From Streptomyces massasporeus (GTDB lineage: Bacteria; Actinomycetota; Actinomycetes; Streptomycetales; Streptomycetaceae), in contig NZ_BMSE01000027.1 in the NCBI RefSeq assembly GCF_014648995.1, positions 37,534 to 101,533 on the forward strand: DNA of 64,000 nt. The letters run 5' to 3'. Shown here piece by piece: positions 1 through 8,267 of the stretch (its first letter is position 1; every line of letters starts with the position of its first letter). The notes beneath the pieces were generated by a model that was not told the DNA's origin, made no database searches, and worked only from the letters and a program-made list of their open reading frames with translations. A program made the position numbers and the translations under genes.

Positions 1-412
1 CCCAGCCGAGGATGCGGGCGGTGTTGTCGCTGAGCGCCGAGTCGAGCCCGAGCAGATGCCGCGAGGCGTAGACCGTGCCCGCGGTGATGGCGAGCCCCAC
101 CCCGTTCGCGACGAGGAACAGCAGCAGCTCGCGGGACACCTTCTCGCGGTGCCGGCCGCGGTAGGTCCAGTAGCGGTTGCCGACCCAGCTGAAGAGCGCG
201 GCCGCGGTCGTCGCGATGACGGACGCCTGCACGGGGGCGGTCCGCATCACCCCGCCCTCCGCGCCGCCGGGCAGACCGAAGACGAGCAGGTTGTAGCCGC
301 CGTTGTCGACGACGAAGGCCAGGGCCCCGACGACGCCGAACTTGGCGGCCTCGCGCCAGATGCCCTTGATGGCGTCACGCGCACGCAGCGTCACAGAGTC
401 GAGGACCGGCAC
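1..412 (-). CDS. GtrA-family membrane protein (3' end outside window)
   Basis: GtrA-like proteins are small four-helix membrane proteins thought to move polyprenyl-linked sugars across the membrane in envelope polysaccharide synthesis. The translated fragment shows the family pattern: an N-terminal helix starting KFGVVGALAFVVDNGGYNLL, then a helix followed by WVGNRYWTYRGRHREK, then a third helix. The gene runs off the left edge, so the C-terminus is missing. The GTG at 412 is chosen as the first start in frame; a second GTG at 394 is possible and neither has a strong ribosome binding site. It is divergent from the glycosyltransferase at 542, a frequent pairing that supports a shared envelope role. 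Confidence 0.8.
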   Translation of the reverse strand, partial: MPVLDSVTLRARDAIKGIWREAAKFGVVGALAFVVDNGGYNLLVFGLPGGAEGGVMRTAPVQASVIATTAAALFSWVGNRYWTYRGRHREKVSRELLLFLVANGVGLAITAGTVYASRHLLGLDSALSDNTARILGW

Positions 413-480
413 GCGGCGAGCCTAACGACCCGGTGAGCGCCATCCGGTCAGGCGCGCTCATATCGCACTATGTCCGACTG

Positions 481-510
481 TATGAGGTGCTGATGTATGA
501 GGTGCTGACG
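481..510. repeat. 13-bp direct repeat in the GtrA/GT2 promoter region
   Basis: TATGAGGTGCTGA occurs at 481-493 and again at 496-508, a 15-bp period, within the 129 bp between the divergent GtrA and glycosyltransferase genes. It could be a regulatory direct repeat; no function is established. Confidence 0.5.
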
Positions 511-541
511 GTGTGCGGAACCGGTCGAGTGAGGAGTGGTC

Positions 542-1534
542 GTGGAACCGACGATCGCGTGTGTCGTGCCCTGCCACAACGAGGAGGCGGCCGTCGGCAA
601 GGTGGTCCGCGACCTGCGCGCGGCCCTGCCCGAGGCCGTCGTCTACGTGTACGACAACGCCTCCACCGACCGGACCGTGGAGGTCGCCCGGGCCGCGGGC
701 GCGATCGTCCGGGAGGAGACCCGCAAGGGCAAGGGCAACGTCATCCGCCGCGCCTTCGCCGACGTCGACGCCGACGCGCTGCTCATCATCGACGGCGACG
801 ACACCTACGACGCCTCCCGCGCCCGCGACCTGGTGGACCTGCTCTTCGAAGGGCCGTACGACCAGGTCGTGGGAGCCCGCCGGGTGACGGTAGACGGGGC
901 CTACCGGGCCGGGCACGCGGTCGGCAACAAACTGCTCACCGGGGCGGTCAGGTCCCTGTTCGGCAACGACGTGACCGACATGCTCAGCGGCTACCGGGTC
1001 TTCTCGCGGCGCTTCGTGAAGTCCTTCCCGGCGCTGGCCCGAGAGTTCGAGACCGAGACCGAGATGACGATCCACGCGCTGCACCTGCGGCTGCCCACCG
1101 CGGAGATCCTCACGGACTACCGGGTCCGGGCCGCCGGCGGCGAGAGCAAGCTGCGCACCTACCGGGACGGCTGGCGCATCCTGCGGGTCATCCTCGACCT
1201 GGCGCGGCGCGAGCGCCCCTCGCTGGTCCACACCGTGCTCGCGGGCGTGCTCGCCCTGGTCTCGGTCGTCCTCGGCATCCCCGTCATCGCCGACTTCGTC
1301 GAGACGGGCACCGTCCCCCGGGTGCCCACGGCGATCCTCGCCGCCGCGATCATGACCATCGCGGCGCTCGTGCTGCTCGTGGGCTACATCCTTGAGTCGC
1401 TCATGCACATGCGCCAGGAGCAGACCCGGCTCGTGCACCTCTCCTACCCGGCCCCGGTGCGCACCCCGCGCTACACCGCCCGCGGCGCCGGAACGGGCCC
1501 GGTCCCGGTCCGCAAGACCGCCGACGGCCCCTGA
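542..1534 (+). CDS. Family 2 glycosyltransferase with two C-terminal membrane helices
   Basis: A GT-A fold glycosyltransferase that transfers an activated sugar, probably to a polyprenyl phosphate or envelope glycan. The N-terminus CVVPCHNEEAAVGKVV and YDNASTDRT are the nucleotide-sugar binding signatures, and IIDGDDTYD (residues 82-90) holds the metal-binding DXD-like motif. Two hydrophobic helices lie at about 231-251 and 262-283, so the catalytic domain is cytoplasmic and membrane-tethered. GTG at 542 is preferred over 536 because GAGGAG at 531-536 sits 5 bp upstream. About 330 residues, normal for DPM1/GtrB-like enzymes. It is divergent from the GtrA gene and could supply that protein with a lipid-linked sugar (inference). 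Confidence 0.88.
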   Translation: MEPTIACVVPCHNEEAAVGKVVRDLRAALPEAVVYVYDNASTDRTVEVARAAGAIVREETRKGKGNVIRRAFADVDADALLIIDGDDTYDASRARDLVDLLFEGPYDQVVGARRVTVDGAYRAGHAVGNKLLTGAVRSLFGNDVTDMLSGYRVFSRRFVKSFPALAREFETETEMTIHALHLRLPTAEILTDYRVRAAGGESKLRTYRDGWRILRVILDLARRERPSLVHTVLAGVLALVSVVLGIPVIADFVETGTVPRVPTAILAAAIMTIAALVLLVGYILESLMHMRQEQTRLVHLSYPAPVRTPRYTARGAGTGPVPVRKTADGP

Positions 1535-1635
1535 GGGAGCGGAGGGCCGTGGGGCAGAGGGGCAGTGAGCCGGCGGGTGCGCAGTACGATGATCGGAACC
1601 CCCTTCGGTGTGGGGTCCCGTGACTGAGGAGATGC

Positions 1636-2196
1636 GTGCCGGTGCCTGCCCGACTTCCTTCGTGGGCCTGGGTGACCGGGCTGACCGTGGGAGCGATAGC
1701 CGCGGTGACGGTCCTGGGCGTGCAGGCGGACCGGGGCTCGCACCCCACCGCCACCTCGGCCAAGCCGAGCAGCACGGCCTCGGCGCAGCCCACCCCCACG
1801 CCGACGGCCCCGGCGAAGGTGCCCGACGGCTCCGGCACCGGCCGGCGCGTCGTCTACTCCCTCGGGGAGAAGCGCGTCTGGCTGGTGGACGCGAGCGAGG
1901 CGACCCGCCGCACGTTCACCGTCTGGCCGGGCTCGGTCAGCCCCGACCCGGGCGACTACACGGTGTCGTCGCGCAACGCGGCCACGACCGGCTCGGACGG
2001 CGTCCAGATCGAGCACATCATGTACTTCGCCGCGAAGGACGGCGTCTCGGTCGCCTTCTCCAACGCGGTCGACGGATCGTCCCCGCCGCCCGCCGCCTCC
2101 GGTGGAAAGACCGGTGGGGTCCGGATGAAGAAGGCGGACGGCACGGCACTGTGGGCGTTCGGCACGGTCGGCACGACCGTGAACGTGGTCAGGTAG
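1636..2196 (+). CDS. Membrane-anchored L,D-transpeptidase-like protein without a visible catalytic Cys
   Basis: 186 residues: one N-terminal membrane helix (about 12-31), a Ser/Thr/Pro-rich linker (about 35-65) and a small domain resembling the start of YkuD L,D-transpeptidases (RRVVYSLGEKRVWLVDA, then PGDYTVSSRNA). YkuD enzymes need a HXn(S/T)HGC(H/R)N motif; here the equivalent stretch reads IEHIMYFAAKDGVSVAFSNA and the mature protein contains no Cys at all, so transpeptidase activity is unlikely. A cell-wall binding or regulatory role outside the membrane is an inference. GTG at 1636 follows GAGGAG at 1626-1631. Its 3' end overlaps the convergent DUF2165 gene by 8 bp. Confidence 0.7.
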   Translation: MPVPARLPSWAWVTGLTVGAIAAVTVLGVQADRGSHPTATSAKPSSTASAQPTPTPTAPAKVPDGSGTGRRVVYSLGEKRVWLVDASEATRRTFTVWPGSVSPDPGDYTVSSRNAATTGSDGVQIEHIMYFAAKDGVSVAFSNAVDGSSPPPAASGGKTGGVRMKKADGTALWAFGTVGTTVNVVR

Positions 2197-2701
2197 CGGA
2201 GGTCTCCGTCCGCGGGGACGGCAGCTGGTTGACGAGCAGCACGACGCCGCTGAACAGGAAGATCCGGGTCGCGGCGTCCAGCCCGTTCCAGCTCTTCGAC
2301 TGCCACATCGAGAACCACTCACCGCCGATCGCGATGAACCCGGCCCCGAACAGCAGCATCACCATCAGCAGCCCGTACGTGGACATCCGCCGGGCGCGCA
2401 GGTCATCGCGTCTGGCCCACAGCCAGCTCCCGTATATGAGGACCAGCGCGGCGATCGTCTCCCAGACGATGATCCCCACGTAGGCGGCGTCCTGGAGCCC
2501 TTGGCTCGTGACGGCCCGCCACATCAGGTCCTCGTCCTTGAACGTGGTGTCCATGGCCAGCACGTGCCGGACGAACTGCTGGTTGGTCCCGAAGTCGGTG
2601 ATGTTCCCGAACGCGACGAGCGCCATGTAGAGGGCGATGGTCGCGGTGAGCAGGGTGGCGGCGAGCGACAGCGTGCCGCGTGATGTGGAGGAGGTGGCCA
2701 T
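2189..2701 (-). CDS. DUF2165 family small integral membrane protein
   Basis: 170 residues with four predicted membrane helices. The family signatures are clear: LVAFGNITDFGTNQQFVRHV after helix 1, AMDTTF, and GGEWFSMWQSKSWNG before the last helix. The biochemical function of DUF2165 is unknown. ATG at 2701 is chosen because GGGGAGA lies nine bases upstream; the ATG at 2710 would sit on top of that site. The gene is divergent from the ATPase/TPR gene at 2802. Confidence 0.88.
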   Translation of the reverse strand: MATSSTSRGTLSLAATLLTATIALYMALVAFGNITDFGTNQQFVRHVLAMDTTFKDEDLMWRAVTSQGLQDAAYVGIIVWETIAALVLIYGSWLWARRDDLRARRMSTYGLLMVMLLFGAGFIAIGGEWFSMWQSKSWNGLDAATRIFLFSGVVLLVNQLPSPRTETSAT

Positions 2702-2801
2702 GGCGATCATTCTCCCCGCGCACGGCCGTCCGTTGTACCCCACGGCAGTTGAGCGAGAATGACGGCCGAGGCCGACCGCGCGAGACGAGGGGAACGTACG
2801 G

Positions 2802-5306
2802 ATGGCGCAGGCGAGACCGTCCCTCCAGGAACTGATACGGCAGCGCAGCCGGGCCGGTTTCGTCGGCCGCTCCGCCGAACGCGCCGCCTTCCGCGCCAAC
2901 TTCGGCACCGAACCGGACGACGAACGCCACCGCTTCCGCTTCCACGTGCACGGCAACGCGGGCATCGGAAAGAGCTTCCTGCTACGGGAGTTGGAGCAGA
3001 TCGCCCGCGAACGGGGCGCGCTGACGGCGTACGTCGACGAGGGCGCGGGCAGTGTGCCCGAGGCGATGGCGGAGATCAGCCGCCAGTTCGCCGCCCAGGG
3101 CCGGCGGCTGAAGGAGCTGGACCGGCTCCTCGCCGCCCACCGCGAACGCCGGCACGAGGCCGAACTGGCCGCGCTGGACGTCCTGGACACGCAGCCCGAG
3201 GAGGCCGGCCCGTCCACGGGCGGCAGGATGGTGGCGCGGGCCGGGGTGGTCGCCGCCGGAATGGTGCCGGTGGTGGGCCCGCTCGCGGGGATGCTGGACG
3301 CGGAGCAACTCGCCCACGTCGCCGACCGGTTGCGGGCGAGCCTCGTCGCCCGCTTCCGCAACCACGAGGACCTCCACCTGGTCCTCGCCCCCGAGCAGGT
3401 GCTCACCCCGGTACTCCTGCGCGAGCTGTCGGACACGGACGCGCCCTGGATCGCCCTCTTCCTGGACACGTACGAGCGGACGGGCCCGTATCTGGACCCC
3501 TGGCTGCACGAGACGATGACGACCGACCGCCACGGCGGGGTGCCCGCCACGACCGTGGTGGCCACGGCGGGCCGCACCCCCCTGGACCCGTCCCGCTGGG
3601 GCGGGCTCGCGGACTTCGTGACGGACCTTCCCCTGACCCCCTTCACGGAGACGGAGACACGCGGCCTGCTGGCCGCCAGGGGCGTGACGGCCGAGCCGGT
3701 CGTCGAGGAGGTGCTGCGCCTCACCGGCGGCCTCCCCGTCCTGGTCTCCACCCTCGCCGAGTCCCACCCCACCGACCCGGGCGCCGTGGGCGATCCGAGC
3801 GCGACGGCCGTGGACCGCTTCCTCAAGTGGGAGGAGAACCACCCGGCGCGTCGGGCCGCCGCGCTGGCCTGCGCGCTGCCGAGGTGGCTGGACGGGGACG
3901 TGTTCCGGGCGGCGGTCGACTGCCCGCGCGAGGAACTGGAGCCCCTCTACGCGTGGTTGCGGGGGATGCCGTTCGTGAGCGAGCGCGGCGGAGGGCGGCT
4001 GCGCTACCACGACGTCGTACGGGCGCCGATGCTGCGCGCGGAACGCAGGCGGTCACCACGCGGATGGGCCGAGCGGCAGCGCAGCCTGGCGCGGACGTTC
4101 CGGGAATGGCGGGAAGAGGCCGGACGGGACGTGGCCGATCCCTGGGCTGACGACACGTGGCGCGACCTGCGTCAGGCCGAGGCGTACCACCTCCTGTGCG
4201 CCGGGGTGCGAGAGGCGCTGCCACAGGCGCTGAGGGACTTCGTCCACGCCTGTGGCGCCGGTCAGGTCATGGCCGTGCGGTGGGCCCGCGTGCTGGTGGA
4301 CGCCGGGCACGACGCGGACGTCCGGGCCGTGGCCGAGTGGGGCACCGAACTGACGGCGGAACTCGACGCGGAGGGCATCACCGCCGCGCTGGGGCTGCTC
4401 CTGCGGCGCGCGGTACTCGACGCTCCGACTCAGGCCCGGGCCCGCCTCCTACGGGGCGACGAGCTGCGCGGCGAGGGTGCGTACGCGCAGGCCCGCACCG
4501 AGTACGACCGGGCCGTCGCGCTCGATCCGGGACTGGCCGTCGCCTACCGGAACCGGTCCGGGATCCGGGGAGACCTGGGCGACCCCGACGGGGCGATCGC
4601 CGACCTGGACCGAGCCGTCGCGCTGGAGCCGGACAACGCCTGGTACATCGCCCTGCGCGGTGAACACCAACGGATCGCCGGACGCGATGCCGAGGCGGTC
4701 CGGGACCTGACGGAGGCCCTCCGCCTCGATCCGGCCCTCGGGTTCGCCTGGGCCTCCCGGGGCGCCACGCACGAGCGCGCCGGGGACCCCGACGCGGCCC
4801 TCGCCGACCTGGGACGGGCACTGGACCTCGACCCGGACTACGCCTGGGCGTACGCCCGCCGCGCCCGCGTGTGGCGCGCGCTGGGCGAACCCCACCGCCA
4901 ACTGGCGGACCTCGACCGGGCCCTCACTCTGAGCCCCGACTGGCCCTGGGCCCGCTGCGAACGCGGCGACGCGCTGCGGGCCGCCGGCCGCGACGAGGAG
5001 GCGGTCGCCGACCTGGACGTCGCACTGGCCCTGGATCCCGCGTACACATCGGCCCACGCGAGCCGGGGCGCGTCCCTGACGAGACTCGGCCGCCACGCGG
5101 AAGCCCTGGCCGACCTGGACCGGGCACTGGAGATGCGGCCGGGCTACGTCTGGGCACTGTGCCGCCGGGCTGTGCTGCATGCCGTCACGGGGCGGTGGGA
5201 AGAGGCCCGGGCGGATGTGGAACGCGTACGGGAACTGAACTCCGAGACGCTGGAACGCCTTTCGGACAGCGACCGCGCGGTACTGGCTCCGGCCCTCGCC
5301 GGGTGA
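2802..5306 (+). CDS. STAND-like ATPase with C-terminal TPR array
   Basis: 834 residues. A P-loop ATPase domain starts at the N-terminus: Walker A HGNAGIGKSF with K57/S58 and a Walker B-like strand WIALFLDTYER near residue 220. The middle resembles the helical regions of NTPases that switch on signal. From about residue 545 to 815 there are eight consecutive 34-residue TPR units (each ending in patterns such as DLDRAVALEPD), a protein-protein scaffold. This architecture suggests a signalling or assembly ATPase, but the partner is not evident and no effector domain (protease, nuclease or DNA-binding) is visible, which argues against a complete defence effector. It stands alone in its operon. 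Confidence 0.8.
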   Translation: MAQARPSLQELIRQRSRAGFVGRSAERAAFRANFGTEPDDERHRFRFHVHGNAGIGKSFLLRELEQIARERGALTAYVDEGAGSVPEAMAEISRQFAAQGRRLKELDRLLAAHRERRHEAELAALDVLDTQPEEAGPSTGGRMVARAGVVAAGMVPVVGPLAGMLDAEQLAHVADRLRASLVARFRNHEDLHLVLAPEQVLTPVLLRELSDTDAPWIALFLDTYERTGPYLDPWLHETMTTDRHGGVPATTVVATAGRTPLDPSRWGGLADFVTDLPLTPFTETETRGLLAARGVTAEPVVEEVLRLTGGLPVLVSTLAESHPTDPGAVGDPSATAVDRFLKWEENHPARRAAALACALPRWLDGDVFRAAVDCPREELEPLYAWLRGMPFVSERGGGRLRYHDVVRAPMLRAERRRSPRGWAERQRSLARTFREWREEAGRDVADPWADDTWRDLRQAEAYHLLCAGVREALPQALRDFVHACGAGQVMAVRWARVLVDAGHDADVRAVAEWGTELTAELDAEGITAALGLLLRRAVLDAPTQARARLLRGDELRGEGAYAQARTEYDRAVALDPGLAVAYRNRSGIRGDLGDPDGAIADLDRAVALEPDNAWYIALRGEHQRIAGRDAEAVRDLTEALRLDPALGFAWASRGATHERAGDPDAALADLGRALDLDPDYAWAYARRARVWRALGEPHRQLADLDRALTLSPDWPWARCERGDALRAAGRDEEAVADLDVALALDPAYTSAHASRGASLTRLGRHAEALADLDRALEMRPGYVWALCRRAVLHAVTGRWEEARADVERVRELNSETLERLSDSDRAVLAPALAG

Positions 5307-5335
5307 ACGGCATGCTCCTTTGCCAGAGCCGATGT

Positions 5336-5521
5336 TCAACGCCCCGCCGCGAACTCCACGAACTCGGACCAGGCACCGCCGGTGAACGCCAGACGGGCGC
5401 CGTCCTTGTTCTTGGAGTCGCGGATGTGGATGGTGGGGGCCGATATGGCGACCTCGATGCAATCGGGGCCGTCGTTACCGCTGTAGCTGCTCTTGATCCA
5501 TGTCAGCGGGGTGGGCGTCAT
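5336..5521 (-). CDS. DUF397 domain protein (whiJ-type locus 1)
   Basis: 61 residues: WIKSSYSGNDGPDCIEVA followed by RDSKNKDGARLAF and WSEFVEFA, the standard DUF397 layout. These small proteins pair with XRE/DUF5753 regulators in actinomycete whiJ-type systems that affect development and secondary metabolism. It overlaps the upstream XRE gene by 4 bp (ATGA, 5518-5521), so translation is probably coupled. Confidence 0.93.
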   Translation of the reverse strand: MTPTPLTWIKSSYSGNDGPDCIEVAISAPTIHIRDSKNKDGARLAFTGGAWSEFVEFAAGR

Positions 5522-6330
5522 GTCTCTTCTCCCAGCACTTTCTCGATGAAGGTCAGTGAATCGCGGGGTGAGAGGGCCTGCGCCCGGATCATGCCATAGC
5601 GCATATCGAGGATCTGGACGTCCCTCGGATCGCTGATCACCCGGTCGTACAGCTGGCTTTCGGTGTGTCCGAGTGCCTTGCCGTCCTGGAGCTTCAGCAG
5701 CCGGAACGAGCCCATCACGGCCGCATGGTCCTCCCTGTGCATGGGCATCACCTGGATCTCGACGTGCCTCAACCCGGCTACCTCCAGAAGGTGTTCGAGT
5801 TGGCGGCGCAGGACCATCTTGCCCCCGAGGGGCCGCCGCAGGGTCATCTCTTCCTGGACAAACGTGACCAGGGGGCGGGGTGTCCGATCGAAGACGGCCT
5901 TCCGTGCCATGCGCGCGGCCACGTGGCGCTCGATCTCGTCCTCGCTGTAGGCCGGTCGCCGCATCGCGTACAGCGCCTGGGCGTACTCGGGTGTCTGCAA
6001 CAACCCGTGGATGTGCAGGGCCGAGTAGGCCCCGAGTTCGACCGCTTGGTCCTCCAGCTTGGTCAGGTCCCGCACCGTCTTCGGATACCGAGCCCTCTCC
6101 ACGTCCTCCTTCATCGCGGCGATCTTGCCGCCCGCCCCCAGCACCTCATCCGCCTTGTCGAGAAAGTCCGGCTTGGGGATGCGCCGCGCGCGCTCCACGG
6201 ACGACACCATCTCCTCCCCGTACCCGATCGCAGATCCGAACTCCGCCTGCCTCAGCCCGGCCGCCTCGCGCCACATCTTGATCTGCCGCCCGACCGTCCT
6301 GAGCACGGCCGCCGCTTCCTCGTCCTCCAC
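5518..6330 (-). CDS. XRE-family regulator with DUF5753 (WhiJ-like, locus 1)
   Basis: 270 residues: helix-turn-helix at about 11-67 (LRQAEFGSAIGYGEEMVSSVERARR) and a C-terminal DUF5753 domain with QTPEYAQALYAMRRP and IQVMPMHREDHAAVMGSF. WhiJ-like repressors bind DNA and are thought to be relieved by their DUF397 partner. It is followed directly by the DUF397 gene, while an HATPase gene starts divergently at 6444. This three-gene set is the classical whiJ-type arrangement. Confidence 0.93.
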   Translation of the reverse strand: MEDEEAAAVLRTVGRQIKMWREAAGLRQAEFGSAIGYGEEMVSSVERARRIPKPDFLDKADEVLGAGGKIAAMKEDVERARYPKTVRDLTKLEDQAVELGAYSALHIHGLLQTPEYAQALYAMRRPAYSEDEIERHVAARMARKAVFDRTPRPLVTFVQEEMTLRRPLGGKMVLRRQLEHLLEVAGLRHVEIQVMPMHREDHAAVMGSFRLLKLQDGKALGHTESQLYDRVISDPRDVQILDMRYGMIRAQALSPRDSLTFIEKVLGEET

Positions 6331-6443
6331 GCCTTCCCCTCCTGACGTACGAGCCGTACGACCCCGTCACGCGTCCGGACAGTCACGCTCCGTACCGGGG
6401 TCGTCGCTGTTCAGAGTAGGGACGGGCGACCACGCTGGGTGAC

Positions 6444-6899
6444 ATGAGTCAGAAATTCCTCCCTGGGATCAGCGCCCCCGTACGCCACTTCGCGATCCAG
6501 CTGTCGGCCACTCGAAGGGGTGCTCGACTGGCTCGGCTGCTCGCCGAACGCCAGCTCGACGAGTGGGGTGAGGCGTACGGGACCGCCACGCAGGTGGTGG
6601 CCGAGCTGGCGTCGAACGCGGTGCTGCACGGGCGCGTCCCGGGCAGGGACTTCCGGCTCACGCTGAGGCTGTACGCCGACCGCACGCTCCGTATCGAGGT
6701 CACCGACGCCCGGGGTGACCGGATCCCACGGCTCCAGGGACCGGCCGTGCAGGACGCGGAGGGCGGGCGCGGGCTGCTGATCGTCGCGGCGTACGCACAT
6801 CGCTGGGGGGTGGTGGAGACAGCGGCGCACGGCAAGACGGTGTGGGCGGAACTGGTCCCGGACCAGGAGGGCTTGCCCGGGCCTCTCGGTCTAGGGTGA
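6444..6899 (+). CDS. ATP-binding protein of the anti-sigma/SpoIIAB-like HATPase family
   Basis: 151 residues forming one GHKL ATPase domain. The N box is ELASNAVLHG, followed by IEVTDARGDR (G1) and EGGRGLLIVAAYAHRWG (G2). There is no sensor or dimerisation domain, as expected for the short actinobacterial RsbW-like kinases. Its place next to the XRE/DUF397 pair suggests it belongs to the same whiJ-type module. ATG is preceded by a weak Shine-Dalgarno. The stop (TGA 6897-6899) touches possible starts of the next gene. Confidence 0.87.
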   Translation: MSQKFLPGISAPVRHFAIQLSATRRGARLARLLAERQLDEWGEAYGTATQVVAELASNAVLHGRVPGRDFRLTLRLYADRTLRIEVTDARGDRIPRLQGPAVQDAEGGRGLLIVAAYAHRWGVVETAAHGKTVWAELVPDQEGLPGPLGLG

Positions 6900-6913
6900 T
6901 GCTGTGGAGCGGC

Positions 6914-7810
6914 ATGAGTGAGCAGCGCAAGGTGTCCGAGGAGGCCCGTGAGGTCCGCCGGTTCTGGGGCCGGCTCGGGCTCCCCGGGCTGATCGACGTC
7001 CACACCCACTTCATGCCGGAGCGCGTGCTGCACAAGGTATGGGACTACTTCGACACCAACGGGCCGCTGGTCGGTGGGCTGGAGTGGCCGATCACGTACC
7101 GGAAGGCCGAGGAGGAGCGGGCGGCGCTGCTGCGGGACTTCGGTGTGCGGGCCTTCACCTCGATGCTCTACCCGCACAAGCCAGGCATGGCCACCTGGCT
7201 GAACGGCTGGGCCGCCGACTTCGCCCGCCGCACCCCAGACTGCCTGCACACCGCCACCCTCTACCCCGAGCCGGATGTGGAGACGTACGTCCGCGAGGCC
7301 GTGGAGGCGGGGGCGCGGGTGTTCAAGGCGCATGTGCAGGTGGGCGCGTACGATCCGGCCGACGAGCGGCTCGACCCGGCGTGGGGCGTGCTGGCCGAGG
7401 CCGGGATACCCGTGGTGATGCACTGCGGCTCCGGGCCCGCGCCCGGCAAGCACACCGGCCCCGAGCCCGTCGCGCGGGTGCTGGCGCGGCACCCGGGGCT
7501 GCGGCTGATCGTCGCGCACATGGGCATGCCCGAGTACGACGAGTTCCTCGACCTCGCCGAGCGGTACGACGAGGTGCGGCTGGACACGACGATGGCCTTC
7601 ACGGATTTCACCGAGGACTTCATGCCCTACCCGCGCGAAGCCCTGCCCCGGTTCGCCGCGCTCGGCGACCGCATCCTGTTCGGCTCCGACTTCCCCAACA
7701 TCCCCTACCCGTACCTGCACCAGCTCCAGGCCCTGGAACGCCTCGGCCTCGGCGAGGAGTGGCTCCGGGCCGTGTGCCACGACAACGCGGCCGCCCTGTT
7801 CACCCGGTGA
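6914..7810 (+). CDS. Amidohydrolase family 2 metal-dependent hydrolase (ACMSD-like)
   Basis: 298 residues forming a TIM barrel. Metal-binding residues are in IDVHTHFMPE near the N-terminus, VVMHCGSG, VAHMGMPEYDEF and the distal Asp of FGSDFPNIPY. Family members decarboxylate or hydrolyse small aromatic or lactone substrates; the substrate here is not evident. ATG 6914 has GGAG at 6906-6909; an alternative ATG at 6899 would overlap the previous stop as TGATG and would couple translation. The 3' end overlaps the convergent redoxin by 11 bp. Confidence 0.85.
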   Translation: MSEQRKVSEEAREVRRFWGRLGLPGLIDVHTHFMPERVLHKVWDYFDTNGPLVGGLEWPITYRKAEEERAALLRDFGVRAFTSMLYPHKPGMATWLNGWAADFARRTPDCLHTATLYPEPDVETYVREAVEAGARVFKAHVQVGAYDPADERLDPAWGVLAEAGIPVVMHCGSGPAPGKHTGPEPVARVLARHPGLRLIVAHMGMPEYDEFLDLAERYDEVRLDTTMAFTDFTEDFMPYPREALPRFAALGDRILFGSDFPNIPYPYLHQLQALERLGLGEEWLRAVCHDNAAALFTR

Positions 7811-8231
7811 GCTGCTCGCGCACCCACGCCGGGTCGGGGTTGGTGTGCGCCCGGCCCGCCACGACGACGGTCGGCACGGTCTCGTTTCCCTGGTTGGCCG
7901 CCCGCACCACCGCGGCCCCGGCCGGGTCCCGCCAGATGTCGACCCAGTGCACCCGGCGGGCGTCCCGGCCCAGGCGGACGCGCAGCCGTAGGCAGTACTG
8001 GCAGCCCGGCCGCCAGTAGACGACCGGCCGGCCGTCGGCCGCGCTGCGCCGCTCCGCCTCCAGCGCCCCGACGGACCGGGGGAAGACCAGCGGCGAGTGC
8101 GCGCCCGCGAGGAGGAGGAACACGACGAGCAGGACCACGGCCGCGGCGGTGCTTCCCGTGAGGACCAGCCCCGCCGCACCGGCCGCTCCGCAGAGCACCA
8201 GCAGGATCGGCAGGGTCCGGGCGCGCTTCAT
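7800..8231 (-). CDS. Membrane-anchored glutaredoxin/mycoredoxin-like protein
   Basis: 143 residues: two N-terminal hydrophobic stretches (about 8-25 and 28-43) then a glutaredoxin fold with a CQYC redox motif (C77 and C80) in VVYWRPGCQYC and the cis-Pro segment ETVPTVVVAG. Actinomycetes use mycothiol rather than glutathione, so this is best called mycoredoxin-like. The membrane anchor is unusual for a mycoredoxin and suggests work at the membrane face, perhaps on oxidised membrane proteins (inference). Confidence 0.82.
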   Translation of the reverse strand: MKRARTLPILLVLCGAAGAAGLVLTGSTAAAVVLLVVFLLLAGAHSPLVFPRSVGALEAERRSAADGRPVVYWRPGCQYCLRLRVRLGRDARRVHWVDIWRDPAGAAVVRAANQGNETVPTVVVAGRAHTNPDPAWVREQLTG

Positions 8232-8267
8232 GACAGCGAAGGGTAGCCGCCGTGCCGTGCGCCCACC

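Noticed and set aside
458..1438. Long open frame antisense to the glycosyltransferase
   Set aside because: A GC-driven shadow of a gene with clear GT2 motifs on the other strand; composition is His/Arg/Asp-rich with no domain.
2802..5306. ATPase/TPR protein as a phage-defence NTPase
   Set aside because: No effector domain and no companion gene; kept as a general STAND-like protein.
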